Source of the DNA: Amycolatopsis endophytica
Lineage (GTDB): Bacteria; Actinomycetota; Actinomycetes; Mycobacteriales; Pseudonocardiaceae
Assembly: GCF_013410405.1 (NCBI RefSeq)
Contig: NZ_JACCFK010000001.1
Location: 2,542,001 to 2,606,000, forward strand
Length of the DNA: 64,000 nt
Direction: 5' to 3'
Both the position numbers and the translations under genes were made by a program. Of this stretch, positions 29,475 through 39,066 are shown piece after piece. The notes under the pieces were generated by a model. The model was given only the letters and a program-made list of their open reading frames with translations, had not been told where the DNA came from and made no database searches. The first letter of the stretch is position 1. Each line of letters opens with the position of its first letter.

Positions 29475-30287
29475 ATGACGCTGCTGCTCACCCTGGACGA
29501 CGGCTCGGTGGAGCGCGCCCTCGCCGAGGCGGTCGACCTCGCCCGCGAGGCCGCTGTCGAAGACGTGGGTGCCGGGCAGGTGGGGGCGCACGTCGGCGTC
29601 TCGCGTGAGGACGCGGTGTCGGCGAGCCACCTGTTCGAGGCCGAGGTGCCCGGCTACCGCGGCTGGCGCTGGTCGGTGACGGTCGCGAACGCGGGTCAGG
29701 ACACGCCGGTGACGGTCAGCGAGGTCGTGCTCGTGCCGGGGCCGGACGCGCTGATCGCCCCGCAGTGGGTGCCGTGGGAGCGGCGGGTGCGGGCCGGTGA
29801 CCTCGGCGTCGGCGACATCCTCCCGCCGGACAAGGACGATCCGCGCCTGGTGCCCGCGTACCTGCAGTCCGACGATCCGGCGGTCGAGGAGGTCGCGCAC
29901 GAGGCCGGTCTTGGCCGGGTGCACGTGCTGTCCCGGTACGGCCGCGAGGACGCCGCCACGCGCTGGAACCGCGGCGAGTTCGGCCCCCGCTCGGACATGG
30001 CGCGCAGCGCGCCGGCCCACTGCGGCACCTGCGGTTTCTACCTCCCGCTCGCCGGTTCGCTGCGCGCGGCGTTCGGCGTGTGCGGCAACGAGATCGCGCC
30101 CGCCGACGGCAACGTCGTGCACGCTGAGTACGGCTGCGGCGCGCACTCCGAGGTCGAGGTCGAGGTGACTTCGTCGGTGCCGGTCGCCGAGCTGGTCTAC
30201 GACGATTCGCTGCTGGACATGGAGCCGGTCGAGGAGCCGAAGGCGGAGACCGGGGTCACCGCGGACGCCGAGACGGCGGGTGACTGA
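29475..30287 (+). CDS. DUF3027 protein
   Basis: 270-residue soluble protein matching the actinobacterial DUF3027 family (Rv0877). Typical stretches: HLFEAEVPGYRGWRWSVTVA, PQWVPWERRVRAGDLGVGDI, and a Cys cluster HCGTCGFYLPLAGSLRAAFG ... CGNEIAPADG ... YGCGAHSE, which could bind zinc. Function unknown. The stop overlaps the GTG of the sacsin-like ATPase gene, so the two are translated together. Confidence 0.92.
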   Translation: MTLLLTLDDGSVERALAEAVDLAREAAVEDVGAGQVGAHVGVSREDAVSASHLFEAEVPGYRGWRWSVTVANAGQDTPVTVSEVVLVPGPDALIAPQWVPWERRVRAGDLGVGDILPPDKDDPRLVPAYLQSDDPAVEEVAHEAGLGRVHVLSRYGREDAATRWNRGEFGPRSDMARSAPAHCGTCGFYLPLAGSLRAAFGVCGNEIAPADGNVVHAEYGCGAHSEVEVEVTSSVPVAELVYDDSLLDMEPVEEPKAETGVTADAETAGD

Positions 30288-33021
30288 TCCCTTCGGCACC
30301 GGGGCCCTGCGGAACTCGGTGCTGCGGGCCTGGCAGGACTCGCCGACCCGGTTCACCGAGGACACCAACGCCGAGCAGGATCTGCGGGTCGGCGGTTACC
30401 GCGACCGGTTGTTCGTCGAGCTGGCCCAGAACGCGGCCGACGCCGCTGCTGCCGCCGGGACGCCGGGCACGCTCCGCGTTTCCCTGACCGACGGCGAGTT
30501 GCGGGTCGCCAACACCGGTGCACCGCTGGACGCGGCCGGTGTCGCCTCGCTGGCTTCGCTGCGAGCTTCGGCCAAGCAGGGCGGCGCCGTCGGCCAGTTC
30601 GGCGTCGGGTTCGCCGCGGTGCTCGCGGTCACCAGCGAGCCGCGGGTGATCTCGCGCACCGGTGGCGTGGCGTTCTCCGAGACGCGGACACGGGAAGCGG
30701 CCGGGCGCGACGGGGCGGTGCCGGTGCTGCGCCTGCCGTGGCCGTCGGACGAGGACGTGCCCGAGGGTTTCGACACCGAGGTTCGCCTGCCGTTGCGCGA
30801 CGACGTGGATGCCGCGGACCTGCTGGCACGGCTGGGCGACGAGGCCGCGGACCTGCTGCTGTCCCTGCACTGGCTGGCGCGGATCGAGGCGCCGGGGGCG
30901 GTCTGGACCCGGTCCGAAGTGGACGGTGTGGTCGAGCTGGGTACTCCGTCCGGCACGGTCCGGTGGCTGACCCAGGCCGGTGAAGGTGCGGTGTGGGCGA
31001 AGCCGGTCGACGGGCGGTTGACCGAGGACGTGCTGCACGCGCCGACCCCGACCGACGAGCGGTTGTCGCTTCCCGCGCGGCTGATCGCGACCGTGCCGCT
31101 GGAACCGTCCCGTCGCCGGGTGCTGCCCGGTGCGGACGCCGCGCTCGCCGCGGCCGCCCGCGAGTACCCGGCGCTGGTCCGCAGGCTCGCCCCGGGGGAC
31201 CGGCTGGAACTGGTTCCGGAGGCCGGTTTCCCGCTGTCCGAAGTGGACGGCACACTGCGCGAGCTGGTGAGTCGTCAGCTGGCCACGCAGGCGTGGCTGC
31301 CCGCCGCTCGCGGCGACGATCTGGTGCCCTCCGGGGCCCGTGTGCTGTCCGTCGAGTCGCCGCGGCTGCTGGAGCTGCTCGCCGACGTCGTGACCGGGCT
31401 CGCCGGGATCAGCGGGTACGAACCGGCCCAGGTCCTGGCGACCGTCGATGCCGACCGCCTCGACGTGTCCGAGCTGGTCGACCTGCTCACCGGTGCCGAC
31501 CGGGGTCCGGAGTGGTGGCGCGCGCTCTACGACGCGTTCCTGCCGCTGCTGGACAACCACGAGGTGACCGCGGACGAGCTGGGCGCGCTGCCCGTGCCGC
31601 TGGCCGACGGTCGTACGCTGCCCGGGCCTCGCGGTGCGCTGCTGCTCGGGCCGTCCGAACTGCTGGACCTGCTGGCGGACGCGGATGTCGGCGGGTTGCG
31701 GCTGGTGCACCCGGACGCCGCGCACCCGCTGCTGGAGCGCCTCGGCGCCAAGCAGGCGGGGGCCACGGATCTGCTCGAAGCGCCAGCGCTGCGCGAGGCA
31801 GTCGAGCGTAGCGTGACCGACGCGGAGTCCGGTTTGGACACCGAACCGCTCGCGAAAGCCGTGCTGCGCCTGGCCTCCGACACCTCCGGGGAAGGGCTCG
31901 GCGCGCTCGCGCTGCCCTCGGCGGACGGCTGGCGCCGGGCGGACGAGCTGGTGCTGGCGACCTCACCGTTGCGCGAGGTCTTCGATCCGGAAGTGTTCGA
32001 AGAGGACGGCCCGTTCTCCGTGCTGGACGCGGAGTTCGCACAGCAGTGGCCGGTGCGGGTGCTGACCGAGCTCGGCGTCCTCGACGAGTTCCTGGTCGTG
32101 GACAACGAGGACGAGCGGCCGGAGATCCGCGACCTCGACCTCGTGGCCGACGACGCCTGGCCACGCGCGCTGGCGCTGATCGCCGGGCAGCGCGAGACGT
32201 GGCAGGCGCTGACGATGCGGGGCAGCCCGAGCGCGGCGTGGCTCGGACGCAACGCGCTGCTGGCCGGGCGCGCGCCCGCCGACTGGCGGCTGCCGGACGC
32301 GGAGGGCCTGACCGGCCTGTACGACCCGGTGCCCGACGTGGAAGTGCGTGCGGACGTGCTCGCCGCGGCCGGGGTCCGGTCGGCGCTGGCCGTGCGCACC
32401 CTCGACGACGCCGCCGACCTGCTCGACCGGCTCGGGGACCCGGACCGGGTGGTGCCGCCGGGGCTGATCCTGCGGGCGCACGCCGTGCTCGCGGCGGCCG
32501 ACCTGGAGTGGAGCGAGCTGGACGCGCCGGAGCGGGTCCGCACGGTCGACGGATCGGTGGTGGACGCCGAGCGGACCGCGGTGCTCGACCAGCCGTGGCT
32601 CGGCGCGGTGTGGGCGCCGGAACGCCTGGTCGCGGCGTCTCCGGGCGCGGACGCGGCGGCGCTGGCCGAGCTGCTGGACATCCCGCTGCTGTCCGAGCAC
32701 GCGGACGCCCGCGTGAGCAGCGAGGGCGAGTTCGTGCCGTGGCCGGAGATGACCGCGCTGGTGCTGGCCGCGGAGCTGCTGGACATCTCGCTGCCGGACG
32801 GCGGTCTCGTGGTGCACGACGAGCTGACGGTCGAGATGGACGGCGTCAAGCGCGCCACGCCGTGGTGGTGCGAAAGTGGGAAGTTTCACGGGGAACATCA
32901 CGCCGAGGACTCACCCGAGGGCCTGGCCCGCGCCTTCGCCTGGGCCACCGGCCGGTGGTCCGAGCGCCACCTCGTCGAAGCCGTGCTGAACGACCCCGCG
33001 ACGACGACGTTCCTGCTCTAG
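30280..33021 (+). CDS. Sacsin/HSP90-type ATPase domain protein
   Basis: 913-residue protein. Residues about 30-230 form a GHKL/HSP90-like ATP-binding domain related to the sacsin N-terminus: the N box is RLFVELAQNAADAAAAAG, followed by LRVANTGAPLD and the lid GGAVGQFGVGFAAVLAV. The remaining 680 residues are helical and repeat-like, with no recognised catalytic domain. Substrate and partners are unknown. The GTG start overlaps the DUF3027 stop by eight bases. Its TAG stop and that of the convergent DUF2530 gene share one CTAG. Confidence 0.88.
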   Translation: MTDPFGTGALRNSVLRAWQDSPTRFTEDTNAEQDLRVGGYRDRLFVELAQNAADAAAAAGTPGTLRVSLTDGELRVANTGAPLDAAGVASLASLRASAKQGGAVGQFGVGFAAVLAVTSEPRVISRTGGVAFSETRTREAAGRDGAVPVLRLPWPSDEDVPEGFDTEVRLPLRDDVDAADLLARLGDEAADLLLSLHWLARIEAPGAVWTRSEVDGVVELGTPSGTVRWLTQAGEGAVWAKPVDGRLTEDVLHAPTPTDERLSLPARLIATVPLEPSRRRVLPGADAALAAAAREYPALVRRLAPGDRLELVPEAGFPLSEVDGTLRELVSRQLATQAWLPAARGDDLVPSGARVLSVESPRLLELLADVVTGLAGISGYEPAQVLATVDADRLDVSELVDLLTGADRGPEWWRALYDAFLPLLDNHEVTADELGALPVPLADGRTLPGPRGALLLGPSELLDLLADADVGGLRLVHPDAAHPLLERLGAKQAGATDLLEAPALREAVERSVTDAESGLDTEPLAKAVLRLASDTSGEGLGALALPSADGWRRADELVLATSPLREVFDPEVFEEDGPFSVLDAEFAQQWPVRVLTELGVLDEFLVVDNEDERPEIRDLDLVADDAWPRALALIAGQRETWQALTMRGSPSAAWLGRNALLAGRAPADWRLPDAEGLTGLYDPVPDVEVRADVLAAAGVRSALAVRTLDDAADLLDRLGDPDRVVPPGLILRAHAVLAAADLEWSELDAPERVRTVDGSVVDAERTAVLDQPWLGAVWAPERLVAASPGADAAALAELLDIPLLSEHADARVSSEGEFVPWPEMTALVLAAELLDISLPDGGLVVHDELTVEMDGVKRATPWWCESGKFHGEHHAEDSPEGLARAFAWATGRWSERHLVEAVLNDPATTTFLL

Positions 33022-33308
33022 AGACCCGTCTGGGCGCTGCGGGAGCCGTGGGAGCGGGCGTAGCGCTGCCAGCTCATGATGCCCATCCCGATCAGGCCGA
33101 GAACACCGCCGGACAGGCACGTCCACATCCAGACGCTCGCCGGTCCGCCCGTCCCGAACAGGCGGACCGCGCCGAGGACGAGGAACCCCGCGAACCAGGC
33201 GAGTGTGCCGACGACGACCACCGGGTAGAGGGTCACCAGTCGCCGCGGTAACTCGGGCACCGGAAGCAACGGACGTTTAACATCCCCGGCGTTGATCGGA
33301 TCGGCCAC
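33018..33308 (-). CDS. DUF2530 membrane protein
   Basis: 96-residue protein with two transmembrane helices (VTLYPVVVVGTLAWFAGFLV and CLSGGVLGLIGMGIMSW) and a Pro-rich N-terminus (LLPVPELPRRL). DUF2530 family; corresponds to Rv0879c. Function unknown. Divergent from the NCS2 permease, with 53 bases between starts. Confidence 0.9.
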   Translation of the reverse strand: MADPINAGDVKRPLLPVPELPRRLVTLYPVVVVGTLAWFAGFLVLGAVRLFGTGGPASVWMWTCLSGGVLGLIGMGIMSWQRYARSHGSRSAQTGL

Positions 33309-33361
33309 GTCAGGAAGGCTACCCGCGGGTCATCCCAGTATCACCAGGTAAGGCAGGTTGC

Positions 33362-34819
33362 ATGGCTGTGCAGGGCGGCAGGACCGGGCTCGACCGGTTC
33401 TTCAAGATCACCGAGCGCGGGTCGAGCGTCGGCCGCGAGGTGCGCGGCGGTCTGGTCACGTTCGTGACGATGGCCTACATCGTCGTGCTGAACCCGCTGA
33501 TCATCGGCAGCTTCTCGGCCCAGGACGCGGGCGCGCACAAGGACCTGTTCGGCAACATCCTGCCGGTTCCGCAGGTCGCGGCGGTCACCGCGCTGGTCGC
33601 CGGCGTGATGACGATCCTGATGGGGATCGTGGCGAACTACCCGTTCGCCGTCGCCACCGGCCTGGGCATCAACTCGATGCTGGCGGTCACCATGGCGCCG
33701 CAGATGAGCTGGCCCGCCGCGATGGGCCTGGTGCTGGTGAACGGCATCGTGATCCTGATCCTGGTGCTGACCGGGGTGCGGACGATGGTGTTCCGTGCCG
33801 TGCCCGCCCCGCTGAAGGCGGCGATCGCGGTCGGGATCGGCCTGTTCATCACCCTGATCGGCCTGGTGGACGCCGGGTTCGTGCGCCGCATCCCGGACGA
33901 GGCGGGCACCACGGTGCCGGTCGGGCTCGGCATCAACGGCTCGATCGCGAGCTGGCCGACGCTGGTGTTCGCGATCGGGTTGCTGATCACCGGTGTTCTC
34001 GTCGCGAAGAAGGTGCGCGGCGGGATCCTGATCGGTGTACTGGCGACCACGGTGATCGCGATCGTCCTGGAGGCGATCGTCGACGCCGGGCCGTCGAACG
34101 GGACGAACCCGCGGGGGTGGAACCTCGGCTACCCGGCACTGCCCGATCAGGTGGCAGGCCTGCCGGACCTGTCGCTGCTGGGCCAGGTCAACTTCGACGC
34201 GTGGGTGCAGGTGCCCGCGCTGACCGCCACGCTGCTGGTGTTCACGCTCATCCTGACCGACTTCTTCGACACCATCGGCACGATGACCGGGCTGGGCAAG
34301 GAAGCCGGGCTGCTGGACAAGAAGGGTGAGCTGCCCAACACCGGCAAGGCGCTGTTCGTGGACAGCCTGGCCGCGGTGGCGGGCGGTGCCGCGTCGTCCA
34401 GTTCGAACACGGTGTTCGTCGAGTCCGCGTCCGGTATCGCGGAGGGTGCGCGCACGGGACTGGCGAACGTCGTCACCGGTCTGCTGTTCCTCGCCGCGAT
34501 GTTCTTCACGCCGCTCTACGAGGTGATCCCGGTCGAGGCCGCGGCGCCCGCTCTGGTGATCGTCGGTGCGCTGATGATCAGCCAGGTGCGGGAAATCGAC
34601 TTCGGCGACTTCCGGATCGCGCTGCCCGCGTTCCTGACGATCGTGGTCATGCCGTTCACGTACTCGATCACCAACGGCATCGGCGCCGGGTTCATCTCCT
34701 ACGTGGTGATCCAGGCCGTGACCGGCGGGGCGCGCAAGGTCCACCCGCTGCTGTGGATCATCGCGGTCGCGTTCGTCGCCTACTTCGCCGTCGGCCCGAT
34801 CCAGGACGCGATCGGCTGA
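33362..34819 (+). CDS. NCS2/AzgA-family purine permease
   Basis: 485-residue membrane transporter with about 12-14 helices, of the AzgA-like branch of NCS2 that imports hypoxanthine, guanine or adenine with protons. Motifs: FVTMAYIVVLNPLIIGS, ATGLGINSMLAVTMA, LILTDFFDTIGTMTGLGKEA, and SSNTVFVESASGIAEGARTG. Start ATG at 33362. Convergent with the TetR gene, only two bases between stops. Confidence 0.92.
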   Translation: MAVQGGRTGLDRFFKITERGSSVGREVRGGLVTFVTMAYIVVLNPLIIGSFSAQDAGAHKDLFGNILPVPQVAAVTALVAGVMTILMGIVANYPFAVATGLGINSMLAVTMAPQMSWPAAMGLVLVNGIVILILVLTGVRTMVFRAVPAPLKAAIAVGIGLFITLIGLVDAGFVRRIPDEAGTTVPVGLGINGSIASWPTLVFAIGLLITGVLVAKKVRGGILIGVLATTVIAIVLEAIVDAGPSNGTNPRGWNLGYPALPDQVAGLPDLSLLGQVNFDAWVQVPALTATLLVFTLILTDFFDTIGTMTGLGKEAGLLDKKGELPNTGKALFVDSLAAVAGGAASSSSNTVFVESASGIAEGARTGLANVVTGLLFLAAMFFTPLYEVIPVEAAAPALVIVGALMISQVREIDFGDFRIALPAFLTIVVMPFTYSITNGIGAGFISYVVIQAVTGGARKVHPLLWIIAVAFVAYFAVGPIQDAIG

Positions 34820-34821
34820 GG

Positions 34822-35397
34822 TCAGGGGAGCACGAGCCGCTCGACGGCGGTCTTGATCAGTTTTTCGCGCTCGGCTTCGGAGAACACCTCGGGCAGTGTG
34901 AGCTGCTCGACGATGAGCCAGTTGAACGTGAGGATCAGCAACCGCACCGCCATCGCGTCACCGGGCAGCCCGGACGACTCGTGGTAGGTCACGTTGGCGT
35001 CGACGTCCGCGCGCACCCGCTGCGTCAGGACCTCGCGCAGCTTCGGGCGCCGCGTGGCCTCCAGGCGTAGTTCGAGCAGCGCCAGGTAGCCGCTGCGAAA
35101 GTCGCTGACCCGCTCGACCAGTTCGCGCATCAGCTGGGTGTAGGTCTCGCGCGTGCGGTCGGACGACAGCTGCCGCGCGATCGTCGCCTCGTCGGGCTGC
35201 AGCCGCTCGTAGAACCGCTCCGCGACCTGGTGCAGCAGGTCGTCGCGGTTGGCGAAGTAGTTGGAGGCGGTGCCGGTCGGCACGCCCGCCTTCGCATCGA
35301 CGGCCCGGAAGGTGAGGCCGCGGGCGCCCTCCTCGGCCAGCACCTCGATCGCGGCGTCGGTGAGAGCCGCGCGCCGTTCGGGATTTCTGCGCATCAT
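34822..35397 (-). CDS. TetR/AcrR-family regulator
   Basis: 191-residue regulator. HTH: LTFRAVDAKAGVPTGTASNY after ALTDAAIEVLAEEGARG. ATG at 35397 with GGAG eight bases upstream; an in-frame GTG lies at 35406. Divergent from the DHFR-like gene, with an inverted-repeat site in the 69-base shared promoter region, so it probably represses both. Confidence 0.92.
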   Translation of the reverse strand: MMRRNPERRAALTDAAIEVLAEEGARGLTFRAVDAKAGVPTGTASNYFANRDDLLHQVAERFYERLQPDEATIARQLSSDRTRETYTQLMRELVERVSDFRSGYLALLELRLEATRRPKLREVLTQRVRADVDANVTYHESSGLPGDAMAVRLLILTFNWLIVEQLTLPEVFSEAEREKLIKTAVERLVLP

Positions 35398-35410
35398 TGA
35401 CACCACTCCA

Positions 35411-35441
35411 TCTGTAGTACTAATCTACGAACCACTACAGA
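35411..35441. promoter_or_regulatory. Probable TetR operator between divergent genes
   Basis: TCTGTAGT-N15-ACTACAGA, a perfect 8-bp inverted repeat between the TetR and DHFR-like genes. AGTACT also occurs twice, at 35417-35422 and 35445-35450, giving a second nested symmetry. The A/T-rich sequence stands out from its surroundings. Confidence 0.65.
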
Positions 35442-35466
35442 CATAGTACTTCAGAAGGAGTTGTTC

Positions 35467-36054
35467 ATGCGAGAGCTGGTCTACTACATGGCAGTGAGCA
35501 TCGACGGCCGCATCGCCGGCCCCGGTGGCGAGTTCGACTTCTACCCCGAGGGCGAGGGCGCCCAGTTCGACGAGTACCGCGGCTGGATGCTGAAGACCTT
35601 CCCGGAAACCGTGCCGACGCTCGCGCGCCAGGCGTCCGGGATCGCCGATGTCCCGAACGAAAACATCGACACGCTGGTGATGGGACTCGGCACCTACCGG
35701 TCGGCGCTGGACATGGGCGTCACGAGCCCGTACGCGCACCTGCGGCAGTACGTCGTGTCGAGCACCCTGCGCGAAAGCCCGGACCCCGCGGTGACAGTGG
35801 TGCACGGAGATCCGCTCGGCCTCGTCCGTTCGCTCAAACGGGAGGAGGGCAAGGACATCTGGCTGTGCGGCGGCGGCAAGCTCGCCGGTGCGGTCTGGCC
35901 GGAGGTGGACCGGCTGGTGATCAAGAGCTACCCGGTGGTCGCCGGTGACGGAATTCCGTTGGTGGACGGGAAGTTCGACCCGACGCGGTTCGACGTGACC
36001 GATCGCAGGGTGTTCGGCAACGGCGTGGTCGTGAGCTGGTTCAGCCGAAAGTAG
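35467..36054 (+). CDS. Dihydrofolate reductase/RibD C-terminal family protein
   Basis: 195-residue NADPH-dependent reductase-like protein (VYYMAVSIDGRIAGPGGEFD, LVMGLGTYRS, IWLCGGGKLAGAVWPEVDRL). These proteins share the DHFR fold with the RibD reductase domain, but the substrate is usually unknown. ATG at 35467 with AGAAGGAG seven bases upstream. Likely repressed by the divergent TetR protein. Confidence 0.9.
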   Translation: MRELVYYMAVSIDGRIAGPGGEFDFYPEGEGAQFDEYRGWMLKTFPETVPTLARQASGIADVPNENIDTLVMGLGTYRSALDMGVTSPYAHLRQYVVSSTLRESPDPAVTVVHGDPLGLVRSLKREEGKDIWLCGGGKLAGAVWPEVDRLVIKSYPVVAGDGIPLVDGKFDPTRFDVTDRRVFGNGVVVSWFSRK

Positions 36055-36107
36055 GGTGCGACCGATTTCACCCGGCCGCCACCTTGATCGTAAGGTATGC
36101 TAACTAT

Positions 36108-36539
36108 GTGTCCGATATGCGGGAACGTGCACTCGCGAGCCGGTTGCGGCTCGCGGTGGTGCGGCTCAACCGCAAGCTCCGGGCGCAGCGCACCGACGAG
36201 AACGTCTCGCTCACGCAGCTGGCCGCGCTGTCCACGCTGCACAAGTGCGGGCCTCTCACCCCGGGCAAGCTCGCGGCAAGGGAAGGCGTCCAGCCACCGT
36301 CGATGACCCGCGTCATCGCGGCGCTGGAGGACTTCGGGTTCGTCGAGCGCAGCCCGCACCCCACCGATGGGCGGCAGTCGATCGTCACGCTGACCGAACG
36401 GGGACTGGCGTTCGTCGGCGAAACGATCTCGGTGCGCGAAGCCTGGCTGGACCGGAAGCTGGCAGAACTGAGCGGCGACGAGCGAGAAGTCCTCGCCCGC
36501 GCCGCCGAGATCATCGACAGGATGGCGGGGAACGAATAA
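36108..36539 (+). CDS. MarR-family regulator
   Basis: 143-residue winged-helix regulator (LTPGKLAAREGVQPPSMTRV, IAALEDFGFVERSPHPTDGR). GTG at 36108 sits just downstream of TATGCT, a possible -10, so the transcript may be leaderless; ATG at 36117 is an alternative. It matches Rv0880 by position. The MFS gene starts two bases after its stop, so MarR and exporter form one operon. Confidence 0.9.
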   Translation: MSDMRERALASRLRLAVVRLNRKLRAQRTDENVSLTQLAALSTLHKCGPLTPGKLAAREGVQPPSMTRVIAALEDFGFVERSPHPTDGRQSIVTLTERGLAFVGETISVREAWLDRKLAELSGDEREVLARAAEIIDRMAGNE

Positions 36540-36541
36540 CG

Positions 36542-38008
36542 GTGCGGGCCAACACGGGTACCGAAGGACAGACCGATCCGGCGACCACGGCTACCCGAGG
36601 CCAGGCCCCACCATCCGGGGCCGACCGCTCGTCCTGCACAGCCCCTGCCGGGCGCCTGGCCGACGGCACTCGCACAACCTCCGAGCCCCCGGAAGCGCCC
36701 GCGGAGAAGCCCGAGCCCAAGCTGAGCATGTTCGCGTCCCTGCGGGTGCGCAACTACCGGCTGTTCTTCTCCGGCCAGGTCATCTCGAACATCGGCACCT
36801 GGATGCAGCGCATCGCGCAGGACTGGCTGGTGTTCACGCTGTCCGGCAACAACCCGGTCGCGCTCGGCATCGCGGTGGCGCTGCAGTTCCTGCCGACCCT
36901 GATGCTGTCCCTGTGGGCGGGCGTACTCGCCGACCGCGTCGACAAGCGCAAGCTGTGCATCGCGATCCAGAGCGGGATCGGGGTGCAGGCGCTGGTGCTC
37001 GGGCTGCTCGACGTGAGCGGCGTGGTGACGCTGTGGCAGGTGTACCTGCTGTGCTTCGTGCTCGGGATCTTCAGCTCGCTGGACGTGCCCGCGCGTCAGT
37101 CGTTCGTCGCGGAAATGGTGGGGCGCAAGCAGATCACCAACGCCGTCGCGCTGAACTCGTCGGTGTTCAACATGGCGCGGATCGTCGGGCCCGCCATCGC
37201 CGGCTTCGCGATCACCTGGGTCGGCACCGGCTGGATGTTCCTGGCCAACGCGGTCAGCACGCTCGCCGTCATCACCGGCCTGCTGCTGATGAACCCGGAC
37301 AAGCTCTTCCGCGGCCCGGCCGTGGCACGGGCGAAGGGGCAGCTGCGTGAGGGCCTGGCCTACGTGCGCGGCCGCGCGGACCTGGTGTCGCTGATGGTGC
37401 TGGTGTTCTTCGTCAGCACGTTCGGGATCACGTTCTTCACGTCGCTGGCCATCGTGGCGGGCAACGTCTTCGGTACCCAGGCCGACGGGTACGGCCTGCT
37501 GTCCACGCTGCTGGCGGTCGGCACGTTCACCGGTTCGCTGATGGCGGCCCGCCGCGGGGTGCGCGGCAGGCCGCGGGTGCGGCTCCTGCTGATCGCGGCG
37601 TTCAGCCTGGGCGCCGTCGAGGTCGTCGCCGCGTTCATGCCGACGTACCTGGCCTTCGGGATCGCGCTCATCCCGCTCGGCTTCGCCACGATCACGTTCC
37701 TCAACACCGCGAACTCGCTCGTCCAGACGTCGGTCTCGCCGGAGATGCGCGGCCGCGTCATGGGGCTCTACGTGCTGGTGCTGATCGGCGGCAACCCGAT
37801 CGGCGGCCCGATGGTCGGGTGGATGGCCGACACGTTCGGTGGCCGGTCGCCGTTCTACATCGGCGGCACGATCTCCGCGATCGCCGCCGTGGCCTGCGCG
37901 ATCGTGCTCGCCCGTCGGGGCGGCATGGCCCGGCCGGTCCAGCTGGCCGGGCTGCGCGTGCTCAGCGCCCGAGGAGCGCGGGCAGGACGGACTCGGCGAG
38001 CGCTCTGA
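36542..38008 (+). CDS. MFS exporter
   Basis: 488-residue membrane transporter with a 60-residue Pro/Thr-rich N-terminal tail, then about 12 helices from MFASLRVRNYRLFFSGQVIS. Helix 2-3 loop: GVLADRVDKRKLC. Resembles the MFS_3/EntS group of exporters. GTG two bases after marR; ATG at 36728 would skip the tail. MarR control suggests drug or metabolite efflux. The 3' end overlaps a convergent gene by 47 bases. Confidence 0.9.
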   Translation: MRANTGTEGQTDPATTATRGQAPPSGADRSSCTAPAGRLADGTRTTSEPPEAPAEKPEPKLSMFASLRVRNYRLFFSGQVISNIGTWMQRIAQDWLVFTLSGNNPVALGIAVALQFLPTLMLSLWAGVLADRVDKRKLCIAIQSGIGVQALVLGLLDVSGVVTLWQVYLLCFVLGIFSSLDVPARQSFVAEMVGRKQITNAVALNSSVFNMARIVGPAIAGFAITWVGTGWMFLANAVSTLAVITGLLLMNPDKLFRGPAVARAKGQLREGLAYVRGRADLVSLMVLVFFVSTFGITFFTSLAIVAGNVFGTQADGYGLLSTLLAVGTFTGSLMAARRGVRGRPRVRLLLIAAFSLGAVEVVAAFMPTYLAFGIALIPLGFATITFLNTANSLVQTSVSPEMRGRVMGLYVLVLIGGNPIGGPMVGWMADTFGGRSPFYIGGTISAIAAVACAIVLARRGGMARPVQLAGLRVLSARGARAGRTRRAL

Positions 38009-38948
38009 GGTCCCGGCCGGTGCCGGTGAAGGACAGTTCCTGGCTGGTGTCGTCGTCGAGCTTGACCGCCACCACGTCCGGCGTGATCAGCGCGGGACGG
38101 CCGGCGAGGGTGTCCGGGTAGGCGCGCGGGGTCACGTCGTCGCTCAGCGCGGCCTGCACCGTGCGGACCGTGCAGCGGCCGTCGAACTTCGGCTTCGCGG
38201 AGGTGGTGCTGGTCTTCATCGCCTCGGCCAGGCTGGTGCACAGCTGCCACGAGACCACCGGCCACGGCGAGTCGAGAATGCCGTACCCCGGCACCGGTTC
38301 GGTTGCCTCCATCGCGATCACGCCGTTCTGGTTCGCCCGCGGCAGGTCCGGTCCCGGCGCCATGGTGGAGTCGATGACGTCGCGCGCGATCGAGGTGGCG
38401 AGCTCGTCGAGCGCGAGACCCGGACGGGTGACGGCGTAGCGCGTGATCTCCACCCGCAGGTAGGGGTGGATCTCCCCGCTGGGCTGGTCGTCGACCAGAT
38501 GGGCGTTGAGGCGCGCGTTGACCGTGCCGCTGGACTCGACCTCGGCGGCGCGCCCGGAGACGGTCAGCGTCTGCGGGGAGCGAAGCTGCGCGGGCAGGTT
38601 GTCGAGCCGGAGGACGACGTCGAGGCTCCCGGTCACGATGTGGCAGCCGCCGCCGCGGACCTCGCGGAGCGTGGCGCCACCGAGCACGGCCTGCCAGCGC
38701 TGCTCGGACAGCGCCTGGCACAGCACGTGGCCCGAGCTGTCGGACGGCAGCGCGGCGATCATCTCGCCGGAGGGCATCGGGACGCGCCGGGGCAGCTCGC
38801 CGTCCTTGGTCGGCCAGACGGCGGGCAGGCCCGGCGCGGCGGGTGGCGCGGCGCTGCCCTGCGACCAGATGTAGCCGGCCGCACCGGCGACGGACGCGAA
38901 GGACAGCAGAACGCCGATCACGATGGCGATCACTGTGGACGTCTTCAC
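37962..38948 (-). CDS. Membrane-anchored exported protein, unknown function
   Basis: 328-residue protein with one N-terminal transmembrane or signal helix (STVIAIVIGVLLSFASVAGA) and a large extracytoplasmic part with four or more Cys (HVLCQALS, GGGCHIV, WQLCTSL, GRCTVRT), which could form disulfides. No enzymatic motif seen. ATG start. Family not recognised. Confidence 0.82.
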   Translation of the reverse strand: MKTSTVIAIVIGVLLSFASVAGAAGYIWSQGSAAPPAAPGLPAVWPTKDGELPRRVPMPSGEMIAALPSDSSGHVLCQALSEQRWQAVLGGATLREVRGGGCHIVTGSLDVVLRLDNLPAQLRSPQTLTVSGRAAEVESSGTVNARLNAHLVDDQPSGEIHPYLRVEITRYAVTRPGLALDELATSIARDVIDSTMAPGPDLPRANQNGVIAMEATEPVPGYGILDSPWPVVSWQLCTSLAEAMKTSTTSAKPKFDGRCTVRTVQAALSDDVTPRAYPDTLAGRPALITPDVVAVKLDDDTSQELSFTGTGRDLRALAESVLPALLGR

Positions 38949-39066
38949 GCGCGCAACGCTATCCGGTGACCGAGCGAGTTCGAGCAGTGATCCCCTTCCG
39001 GAGCGTTAACGTGGGTGGTGCACGACTGGCGTCGGGTGGACAACCACCAGGGAGTGCAGGTCGAGA

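Noticed and set aside
30280..33021. Antiviral defence island around the sacsin-like ATPase
   Set aside because: The neighbours are conserved housekeeping genes and no nuclease, helicase or integrase is present.
36541..36560. GCCAACACGGG word at the start of the MFS gene as a member of the array family
   Set aside because: Single copy inside coding sequence, with no second unit at 21 bp.
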